DNA of 6,605 bases, from the NCBI GenBank assembly GCA_031550095.1, contig JAVBOX010000034.1:1-6605 (forward strand). Reading direction: 5' to 3'. A model generated the notes under the pieces. The model did no database searches. It saw nothing but the letters and a program-made list of their open reading frames with translations, and had not been told where the DNA came from. Positions 1 to 5,280 of this stretch are shown here, piece after piece (position 1 is the first letter of the stretch; each line of letters opens with the position of its first letter). The position numbers and the translations under genes are program-made. This stretch comes from Avichristensenella sp031550095. Its GTDB lineage: Bacteria > Bacillota > Clostridia > Christensenellales > Aristaeellaceae.

Positions 1-435
1 GCGCTCCGGCAGGAAAAAGGTGGTCATGCGGGCCGGCCAGCTGGTCAACAGCATGGCCCGGGCGGCAAGGGCGGGGTTGATGAAATTATGGCCGACACCA
101 CCAAAGAGCTGCTTGACGACGATGATGGCAAAGGCGCTTCCGATTGCCGGCAGCCAAAGCGGCGCGGACGATGGCACGTTAAGTCCCAACAGTAGACCGG
201 TGACCACGGCGGATAGATCCCGGATCTGCAATGGCCTCTTGGCGAACTTCTGCCACAGGGCCTCGGAAAGCACAGCTGAGGCGATGGCAACGAGCAACAC
301 CAAGGCTGAACGCATTCCAAACAGATAAATGCCGGCAGCTGTCGCTGGAAGCAACGCGAGCAGCACATCCTGCATAATCATGCGTGTGTTTTCACGCGCA
401 AGGATGTGCGGGCCGGTGGAAAGGCGCAATCTCAT
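1..435 (-). CDS. rnfD: RnfD, membrane flavoprotein subunit of the Rnf complex (3' end cut by window)
   Basis: RnfD is an integral membrane subunit of the Rnf (ferredoxin:NAD+ oxidoreductase) complex and shares the NqrB/RnfD family fold. The 145 visible residues begin at an ATG at 435. An ideal AAGGAGG (445-451) lies 9 nt upstream, inside the end of rnfC. The N terminus (residues 1-18, rich in Arg) is cytosolic in character. Hydrophobic segments follow at about 20-38, 40-60, 73-90 and 95-110. The family's Gly/Asn-Pro motif is present as GVGHNFINPALAARAM at about 113-128. The frame stays open to base 1, so roughly the C-terminal half is missing, including the S/T-G-A-T site where RnfD normally carries covalent FMN. 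The gap to rnfC is only 3 nt, so the two are surely co-transcribed. NqrB is the main alternative, but the RnfC/RnfG neighbours favour Rnf. Confidence 0.93.
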   Translation of the reverse strand, partial: MRLRLSTGPHILARENTRMIMQDVLLALLPATAAGIYLFGMRSALVLLVAIASAVLSEALWQKFAKRPLQIRDLSAVVTGLLLGLNVPSSAPLWLPAIGSAFAIIVVKQLFGGVGHNFINPALAARAMLLTSWPARMTTFFLPER

Positions 436-438
436 CTG

Positions 439-1755
439 TTACGACCTCCTTGCAAGTTGCTCTTTGGCATTCTTCAGCGAGGCGACCAGCCAGCGCCGAG
501 AGGGGCAAACATAGGAGCAGCTGCCACAAAGGATACAATCCTTTACATGCTCCTTGACAGCGGTATCCATGTCATCTTTTTCGCAAAGGGTCATCAACCT
601 GTGGGGTTGCAACCTCACGGGACAGGCGAAAACACAACGCCCGCAGCGGATGCACTGCATCTCCTCATACGCCTTCACTTGCTTTTCGGAAAGCACAACG
701 ATGCCGTTCGTGGCTTTGGACATGGAGACCTGATCATCCGGCACGCATATGCCAGTCATGCTGCCGCCGGCAAAGATTCTGCCCGGCTCTTCGTGATATC
801 CGCCGCATCCGGCGATCGCGTCGGAAAACACGGTTCCTATGCGCAGCAGGAGATTTGCCGGCTCCCGCACGTCGCCGGTGACCGTTGTGACACGGCTGAT
901 CAATGGCTTCCCCAGCTCGACTGCGTCGGCAATGGCGGCGGCTGTTCCAACATTGAGGACGACCACATGGATGTCCATGGGCAAACCGCCGCTGGGCACT
1001 TCCCGTCCAGTCACCGCCTGAATCAGCTGCTTCTCTCCACCCTGCGGATATTTTGTCTTTAAAACGGCCACTTCAACGCCAGTGCGGCCTTTGGCCGCTT
1101 TTTGAATCGCTTCGATTGCGTCCGGTTTGTTGTCCTCGATGGCAATCACGCCCCGTGAAACTTTCATCCCGCGCATGGCCGCCCGAAGACCGTTGACGAC
1201 GCGTTCCGGCGTCTCAAGCATGAGCCGGTGGTCACTGGTGAGGAATGTCTCACACTCCGCGCCATTGAGAATGACCGTGTCAATGGTCTTGCCTTCGGGG
1301 ATGGACATCTTCACATGGGTGGGAAAGCATGCGCCGCCCATACCGCAAATGCCCGCGTCCCGGATGGCGGGGATGATCTTCTCAGCCGGCACCGCTTCCA
1401 CGCCGCCTAGCTTGTTCAACTCCACCCATTCATCCGCAAAATCATTTTGAATGGTGACGCACATGCTCGGCTTGCTGAGCAGTTGCTGCTTGGACTCCAC
1501 GACAATGACATCACCGCTGACGCTGGCGTGAACCGGAATCCCCCGGGGGCCGACGGGTTCTCCAATCACCTGACCAATCTTCACATGCTCTCCCTTCTTG
1601 ACGCATGGGCTGGAGGGCTGTCCAAGGTGCATGTCCATTGGTATGCAAACGGTATCGGACACAAACTCCCGAATGGGCAGCCGGCGAGTTTCCGCCTTGC
1701 CCTCATATTGCGCACGCAGCGGATGAATGCCGCCAACAAAGGATAATTTTTTCAA
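439..1755 (-). CDS. rnfC: RnfC, iron-sulfur and NAD/flavin-binding subunit of the Rnf complex
   Basis: RnfC is the peripheral cytosolic subunit that exchanges electrons with NAD(H). The 438-residue product has the family N terminus (KKLSFVGGIHP) and a biotinyl/barrel-like region up to about 95. The Gly-rich nucleotide/FMN site is GICGMGGACFPT at about 135-146, followed by LNGAECE (about 163-169), and the YPQGGEKQL and TGREVPSGGLP blocks lie at about 236-258. Two CxxCxxCxxxCP [4Fe-4S] motifs sit near the C terminus, at Cys 368/371/374/378 and 407/410/413/417. I chose the TTG start at 1755 because AAGGTGG (1765-1771) lies 9 nt before it and the protein then begins as other RnfCs do. An ATG at 1806 would add 17 unrelated residues overlapping the previous gene. 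The usual ECEPY motif reads ECETF here. At 438 residues it is a normal length for clostridial RnfC. Confidence 0.95.
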   Translation of the reverse strand: MKKLSFVGGIHPLRAQYEGKAETRRLPIREFVSDTVCIPMDMHLGQPSSPCVKKGEHVKIGQVIGEPVGPRGIPVHASVSGDVIVVESKQQLLSKPSMCVTIQNDFADEWVELNKLGGVEAVPAEKIIPAIRDAGICGMGGACFPTHVKMSIPEGKTIDTVILNGAECETFLTSDHRLMLETPERVVNGLRAAMRGMKVSRGVIAIEDNKPDAIEAIQKAAKGRTGVEVAVLKTKYPQGGEKQLIQAVTGREVPSGGLPMDIHVVVLNVGTAAAIADAVELGKPLISRVTTVTGDVREPANLLLRIGTVFSDAIAGCGGYHEEPGRIFAGGSMTGICVPDDQVSMSKATNGIVVLSEKQVKAYEEMQCIRCGRCVFACPVRLQPHRLMTLCEKDDMDTAVKEHVKDCILCGSCSYVCPSRRWLVASLKNAKEQLARRS

Positions 1756-1764
1756 TGCCAACAC

Positions 1765-1771
1765 CCACCTT
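1765..1771 (-). promoter_or_regulatory. ribosome binding site that fixes the rnfC TTG start
   Basis: AAGGTGG on the minus strand lies just after the rnfG stop (1772-1774) and 9 nt before a TTG at 1753-1755. GTG (1764) and TTG (1761) are in the same frame but abut the site, so they are spaced too closely. The distant ATG at 1806 is inside rnfG. Confidence 0.7.
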
Positions 1772-3316
1772 TCACTGCTGCGCGGGCAGCTTGCCGTAGG
1801 CCTCATTTACGGCATCCACAACCGCTTTGCTGGTAATCGTCGCCCCGCTGATGACATCGATATCCTCCAGGATGATCGGCGGTATTTTGCCAACGAATTG
1901 AGCCGTAAACGCTTCTTCTTTTGCTTTCGCTCCTAAACCCGGCGTTTCCTTAAACTTTTCATTGCCAACCTTCAAGGAAGCGATGGCGCCCGCATCATCA
2001 ACGGTAATCTCAACATATACCGGACCTTCAAAGCCCTCCTTGGAGGCGCTTAGCACGCCTTCGGCCGGCGGTTCCGTTACGGCGGGTTGCGTTCCACCGG
2101 ACTCAGCGGCCTTTAACAGCTTTTTGTACGCGTTATTGATCGCGTCAATGGCTCCCCAACTCGTAACGGTGGCGCCCGCAAGCATATCCACATCCTTGGA
2201 ATCAATGGGCAAAGTCATGCCGATGAACTGACTCCAGAACGCAGGCTCAAGGGCGCGGGAGCCAAAACCCTCGGTTTCCGCCCACTTGTCGCCGCCAATC
2301 TCCACCATCAGCAGCTTCTCCATCGCACTGTCAACATAAATCACCGCTTCCACATCTCCATGGAAGCCTTCGCCCGCTCCCTTGGACGTCAGCGCATCCT
2401 CCGGGATTTCCGGCGGCACGAATTCCTCCTGGCTGCTGAGCGCCAAGGCGGCAGCCGCATCCGGATCGGCAGCGAACAGCATCGCCATGTTCACAGCGTC
2501 CGCAACGGCAGTAGACGTTATGGTGGCGCCTGAAATGGCGTCAATGTCCACACCAAGGGTCAGGTGTCCGGACTTGCCGATGAACTGCTCGTAGAACGCT
2601 GGCTCCAGCGCCTTCTGTCCATAGCCGGCAGTCTCACAAAAAGCGTCGTCGCCGATGGTGATTTCCGAAATAACGCCGGTGTCGTCCAGCTTGATCTCCA
2701 CATAGACCGGGCCCGCAAAGCCCCTCGTCGTCGCCGCGTAGCGGCCATCACCCAACGCCCCGCCCTCCGCCGTGCTCTTAATAGAAAAGCCCGCGACTTT
2801 AGCGATATTCTCCACCGCCATGTTTACGCCACGAACCACGGCGCTGGAAGTAATTGTCGCGGCTGTGATCGCGTCTATGTCCTCACCGATGACCAAAGGC
2901 ACGTTCTTTCCGGCAAACTGGTTCGTAAAAGCCGGTTCTTTTGCTTTGGCGCCCAATCCCGCGGTTTCCTGAAAATTCGCGCCGCCGACCTTGATGCCGT
3001 TCAGAACACCCTCAGGATCCGTGCCAACGATGATCTGCACTTCCCCGCCATAACCGGACACCGCCACCTGGGCCACATATCCAGCCGGGTTTCCGCCGAT
3101 CATGCCGGCAAGGACATACTCCTTTGCGCCTTCCGCCAAGCTTTCCGCGTCCGGAAACTCGGCGCCCGGCACAAGCGCACGCCAAGCATCCTCCGCAGCG
3201 GCCTTGTTCTGCTCAGCGATGACGTCCTTGGTGATCTCATTGGTTGTCCCCAGGCACGCGGCAGAGACAATTGCGATGAGACCCAACACAATCCAGGCCG
3301 CCAACTTCCTCTTCAT
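1772..3316 (-). CDS. rnfG: RnfG-like protein with four tandem FMN-binding domains
   Basis: RnfG normally is a ~180-220 residue membrane-anchored subunit with one covalently bound FMN outside the cytosol. This product is 514 residues. Residues 1-21 form a charged start plus a hydrophobic segment. They are followed by the RnfG-type stretch NEITKDVIAEQ (26-36) and LVPGAEF (48-54). Four FMN-binding domains then follow at about 73-172, 191-282, 311-402 and 422-510. Each has an E-T-x-G-x-G block (117-122, 228-233, 347-352, 457-462), an ExAF-xxQF block, and an S/T-G-A-T type flavinylation motif ending at Thr154, Thr265, Thr383 and Thr493. Domains 2 and 4 carry the exact SGAT. Domain 1 has TAAT and domain 3 AGAT. 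Pro/Ala-rich linkers (about 283-310 and 403-421) separate the later domains. Cys21 follows SAA, which could be a weak lipobox, but a transmembrane anchor is equally likely. The ATG at 3316 overlaps the preceding stop (TAATG), with GGGAGG 9 nt upstream. ApbE, encoded nearby, would load the FMN. Confidence 0.9.
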   Translation of the reverse strand: MKRKLAAWIVLGLIAIVSAACLGTTNEITKDVIAEQNKAAAEDAWRALVPGAEFPDAESLAEGAKEYVLAGMIGGNPAGYVAQVAVSGYGGEVQIIVGTDPEGVLNGIKVGGANFQETAGLGAKAKEPAFTNQFAGKNVPLVIGEDIDAITAATITSSAVVRGVNMAVENIAKVAGFSIKSTAEGGALGDGRYAATTRGFAGPVYVEIKLDDTGVISEITIGDDAFCETAGYGQKALEPAFYEQFIGKSGHLTLGVDIDAISGATITSTAVADAVNMAMLFAADPDAAAALALSSQEEFVPPEIPEDALTSKGAGEGFHGDVEAVIYVDSAMEKLLMVEIGGDKWAETEGFGSRALEPAFWSQFIGMTLPIDSKDVDMLAGATVTSWGAIDAINNAYKKLLKAAESGGTQPAVTEPPAEGVLSASKEGFEGPVYVEITVDDAGAIASLKVGNEKFKETPGLGAKAKEEAFTAQFVGKIPPIILEDIDVISGATITSKAVVDAVNEAYGKLPAQQ

Positions 3317-3936
3317 TATCCTCTTCCTCCCGAACTGTTCAGTTCCAGACCTCTCTCCAGCGAAGGTTTTGCGATCATTCTTCCCAGCATTGCTTCCGCC
3401 ATGGCCACATTGCCGGATCGCAGGAAGCTCCGAATGGCTGAACTCGAAATGAGTTCCCCGTCCTCGAGCAAGACAGGATATATCACATCCAGGCCAATCC
3501 CAGCCTCTCGGCAGAATTCACCTAGTTTCACTGTATCCGCTTCGCCCTGATAGCCGAAGCGGTGGTGGAAACCGACGACAATATGCCGCGCATGGAGCTT
3601 CTCCAGCAGGATACGATGGAAAAACGCTTCCCCGCTCATGCGCATCATTGCAGCATCAAAATGGCTGACCGCGGTGATATCCACCCCCAATGAGGCAAAA
3701 ATGGCTATCTTCTCATGCAGCGGCGTCAGTTCCGTGATGTCCGCCTTGGGATGGATTACCCTGGAAGGCATTTCCGCAAAGGTATGGACACAGACAAGCA
3801 AAGCTTTTTCCACGGCGATGCTGTGCGCCCTCCGAATGAGCTGCTGATGGCCCAGATGAACACCATCAAAAAAGCCAAGACAGACTACGGTCTCTTTTCC
3901 GAGAGCGTCTATGTTCTCCATATAGACCGTCGTCAC
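3316..3936 (-). CDS. ribF: stand-alone FAD synthetase (RibF N-terminal domain only)
   Basis: The predicted reaction is FMN + ATP to FAD + diphosphate, in the cytosol. The 206-residue protein has the nucleotidyltransferase signature GFFDGVHLGHQQ (about 20-31), the VVGFHHRFG segment (about 118-126) and the ISSSAIR motif (about 164-170), as in the adenylyltransferase half of bifunctional RibF (about 300 residues). The C-terminal riboflavin kinase domain is absent. The sequence ends at a stop soon after the ISSSAIR helix. I start it at GTG 3936: it overlaps the TGA of the upstream gene (GTGA), has GGGAGG 9 nt before it, and opens directly into the family fold. The longer reading to 4113 would add 59 residues that shadow the transporter gene. 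FAD is the substrate of ApbE, so its place directly before a multi-FMN protein makes functional sense. FMN must come from a riboflavin kinase encoded elsewhere. Confidence 0.87.
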   Translation of the reverse strand: MTTVYMENIDALGKETVVCLGFFDGVHLGHQQLIRRAHSIAVEKALLVCVHTFAEMPSRVIHPKADITELTPLHEKIAIFASLGVDITAVSHFDAAMMRMSGEAFFHRILLEKLHARHIVVGFHHRFGYQGEADTVKLGEFCREAGIGLDVIYPVLLEDGELISSSAIRSFLRSGNVAMAEAMLGRMIAKPSLERGLELNSSGGRG

Positions 3937-4478
3937 GATTTCTTTCCTCCCGCTAGTCCGAGTTCTTCCAAGCGGCTTTTCAGGTCCGGCGATTCCCGCA
4001 CCACGGCTTGGCAGACGGATTGGGCAATGATACCCGTTATCACCCCGGTGACTACGGCGGCCACAATAAGCAAAGGCGCCTGCACAGCGGCGGCCCAACT
4101 TGAAAGCAACCACCGGGAAACGAGGATTTGCCCGATCATGTGAAAGACCGCGCCGGATACGCTGACGCCAATCATGCTCACTCCGCGAATCTTCAGCGCC
4201 AGCAGCATCACTGCCATGCTAAGCACACCTCCCGCAAGGCTGTAAATCATGCCGCTTACGCCCGCATACAAAAAACCGCCCAGTATTACTTTCAAGCCCA
4301 TCAAAAGCCATCCGCCTTGAGCGCTAATCAAGCATATCGCATATAATAACACCGTGTTCGAAAGACCAAGCCGAATGCCAGGAACGCTTGGAACAAGCGC
4401 AAACTGCCTTTCAATCAAACCCAAAACCAGCATTGCGGAAGTCAGCATTCCATAACGGGCGATTTTCTTGGTGCTCAT
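3933..4478 (-). CDS. Gx transporter family membrane protein (EetB-like; often labelled heptaprenyl diphosphate synthase component I)
   Basis: This is a 181-residue, very hydrophobic protein with about six predicted membrane segments (near 9-22, 42-54, 57-72, 77-97, 102-122 and 133-157) and a charged cytosolic C terminus. The PSVPGIRLGLSN stretch at about 30-41 is the hallmark of the Gx transporter family, whose older name as a heptaprenyl diphosphate synthase component is probably misleading. The biochemical role is not settled. The fold resembles small substrate-binding membrane proteins such as ThiW. The ATG at 4478 has GGGAGG (4483-4488) 4 nt upstream. An ATG at 4520 would be longer, but the promoter lies across that extension. 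It is the first gene of the operon and overlaps the FAD synthetase start by 3 nt. With the NusG-II protein next door it resembles the EetA/EetB pair of flavin-based extracellular electron transfer loci (from memory). Confidence 0.82.
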   Translation of the reverse strand: MSTKKIARYGMLTSAMLVLGLIERQFALVPSVPGIRLGLSNTVLLYAICLISAQGGWLLMGLKVILGGFLYAGVSGMIYSLAGGVLSMAVMLLALKIRGVSMIGVSVSGAVFHMIGQILVSRWLLSSWAAAVQAPLLIVAAVVTGVITGIIAQSVCQAVVRESPDLKSRLEELGLAGGKKS

Positions 4479-4510
4479 GACACCTCCCAGGCGCTCTTTA
4501 GCCAAATTTA

Positions 4511-4539
4511 ATACTAGCATCCATTTAGTATGGTGTCAA
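4511..4539 (-). promoter_or_regulatory. promoter of the Gx transporter-FAD synthetase-rnfGCD operon
   Basis: On the minus strand a perfect -35 TTGACA (4534-4539) is followed after exactly 17 bp by TAGTAT (4511-4516), which matches 4 of 6 positions of the -10 consensus. Transcription would begin near 4504. That leaves a leader of about 25 nt before the ATG at 4478, so the ATG at 4520 cannot be the start for this transcript. No riboswitch fits in so short a leader. Confidence 0.75.
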
Positions 4540-4610
4540 GGCTTTCGATAGGTTATGTAACATTTATGTATACGATCAATTCTTTCCGCACTTTTTACTG
4601 AAAAGGCTTG

Positions 4611-4630
4611 CTTTTGATAAGTTTTGATAA
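4611..4630. repeat. tandem direct repeat, two 10-bp units
   Basis: TTTTGATAA occurs twice in a row (4612-4620 and 4622-4630) with one base between the copies. It lies about 70 bp upstream of the operon's -35 box. Two head-to-tail copies one helical turn apart could be a binding site for an activator, or chance in AT-rich DNA. Confidence 0.4.
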
Positions 4631-4653
4631 AAAACCACCGTGAATAATGGTCT
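4626..4653 (-). terminator. possible weak terminator downstream of the NusG-II gene
   Basis: On the minus strand AGACCA (4648-4653) can pair with TGGTTT (4632-4637), including one G-U pair, around a 10-nt loop. The run of T continues to 4631. It lies about 60 nt after the stop of the NusG-II gene and before the operon promoter. The stem is short, so readthrough into the operon is likely. Confidence 0.35.
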
Positions 4654-4690
4654 CCCGCAAGCACCCCGAATACTAAGGACACCAGCGCTT

Positions 4691-4707
4691 GCGCTATCCA
4701 ATAGCGC
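4691..4707. repeat. perfect inverted repeat just after the NusG-II gene
   Basis: GCGCTA and TAGCGC (6 bp) flank a 5-nt loop, 6 nt after the stop codon. It can form a hairpin in RNA from either strand. No T run follows on the minus strand, so alone it is not a typical intrinsic terminator. It could protect the 3' end. Confidence 0.5.
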
Positions 4708-4712
4708 CTCCG

Positions 4713-5123
4713 TCAAACATCGGGAAGATCCTCTTCAATCCGACCAATGGTGCCCTGATCCAGTGCAAGCTCAACGACGACGCGGTTGGGCAAACATACG
4801 ATGGAACGGCCCATTGAGCGCCGGATCCAGTTGTCTACAGTTACCTCACCTTGATGAACGCAAAGCTGGTTTCTGCAGGAGGAAAAGTCCATCCTCACAC
4901 CCTTTTGGGTTATCTCAACGATGTTGACGGCTCCATTTTCTTGTTCCACACGAACCGTCTGACCCTCGCCCATAGGAACCGCTTTGAAAAGCTTCCCGTC
5001 CACGGAAATATTGACGATGCCGGAGAGGCTCCGGTTAGCGCGGGACAGCCATATGGCTCCATAACCAATCAGCGCCGCAAGCAGCACTCCCGCTATAATG
5101 ACGAGATCCTTCTTTCGAAACAT
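4713..5123 (-). CDS. NusG domain II-containing membrane-anchored protein (EetA-like)
   Basis: This is a 136-residue protein. Residues 1-6 are charged and 7-26 form one hydrophobic segment, so the remainder should lie outside the cytosol, held by an N-terminal anchor. The soluble part is a small beta-rich domain with the NusG-domain-II hallmarks SCRNQLCVHQG (82-92, Cys83 and Cys88) and SIVCLPNRVVVEL (107-119, Cys110). Despite the name it is not the transcription factor NusG, which lacks a membrane anchor. The function of this small family is not established. It is recurrently found near Gx transporter genes, FMN-binding proteins and ApbE, which is exactly the context here. The ATG at 5123 is preceded by AAGGCGG (5129-5135), a weaker ribosome site than elsewhere in the window. 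It is separated from the operon by 234 nt with its own promoter, and is divergent from apbE. Confidence 0.8.
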   Translation of the reverse strand: MFRKKDLVIIAGVLLAALIGYGAIWLSRANRSLSGIVNISVDGKLFKAVPMGEGQTVRVEQENGAVNIVEITQKGVRMDFSSCRNQLCVHQGEVTVDNWIRRSMGRSIVCLPNRVVVELALDQGTIGRIEEDLPDV

Positions 5124-5152
5124 AGAAGCCGCCTTACATATTCTTTTTCAAT

Positions 5153-5169
5153 ATATTACCACGGGTGGT
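5153..5169 (-). promoter_or_regulatory. candidate extended -10 promoter of the NusG-II gene with an overlapping dyad
   Basis: Reading the minus strand, TGG precedes TAATAT (5153-5158), an extended -10 form (TGnTAnnAT-like). The -35 region is poor. The dyad ACCAC-CC-GTGGT (5158-5169) overlaps the upstream edge of the -10 box, which is the position of an operator. The leader would be about 20-25 nt. This is inferred from pattern alone. Confidence 0.35.
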
Positions 5170-5173
5170 GGCA

Positions 5174-5215
5174 GAAGAAAAGGCAAACACCTCGCGGAAA
5201 TACGCCTCTTTCTTC
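5174..5215. repeat. imperfect inverted repeat in the divergent intergenic region
   Basis: GAAGAAA (5174-5180) pairs with TTTCTTC (5209-5215), and the inner AGGC (5181-5184) pairs with GCCT (5204-5207). One C is bulged and the loop is 19 nt. It lies between the two divergent genes and is followed on the plus strand by a pyrimidine-rich run. It could be a terminator for stray plus-strand transcription, a structured leader, or a regulator site. Confidence 0.45.
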
Positions 5216-5244
5216 TTTTCATTTCTTTGACTTCATGATATGCT
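5216..5244 (+). promoter_or_regulatory. candidate apbE promoter
   Basis: TTTTCA (5216-5221; 4 of 6 to the -35 consensus) lies 17 bp from TATGCT (5239-5244; 4 of 6). The -10 box is preceded by TGA, giving the extended -10 TGn. The start point would be near 5251, leaving about 30 nt before the ATG at 5281, with AAAGGA about 7 nt before the ATG. A TTGACT at 5227-5232 has no -10 box at a proper distance. Confidence 0.4.
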
Positions 5245-5280
5245 ATTTTAGAACCATCGTTATGAAGAAAGGAATGGATC

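Noticed and set aside
406..1062. Plus-strand open frame of 218 codons opposite rnfC
   Set aside because: A shadow of a well-conserved gene on the other strand, with no ribosome site or recognisable domain.
1756..1806. 17-residue N-terminal extension of RnfC from the ATG at 1806
   Set aside because: It lies inside the end of rnfG and does not match RnfC N termini. The TTG at 1755 has a proper ribosome site.
2564..3550. Long plus-strand open frame (328 codons) opposite rnfG and the FAD synthetase gene
   Set aside because: It resembles no family I know, is Arg/His-rich as expected of a reverse-frame shadow, and lies opposite two clearly recognised genes.
3937..4113. 59-residue N-terminal extension of the FAD synthetase
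   Set aside because: It overlaps the transporter gene, is Arg/Gly-rich without family similarity, and the GTG at 3936 has a well-spaced ribosome site.
4479..5280. FMN riboswitch controlling the flavin genes
   Set aside because: I searched for one because of the flavin theme. The operon leader is only about 25 nt, the apbE leader about 30 nt, and neither spacer shows the conserved FMN aptamer blocks.
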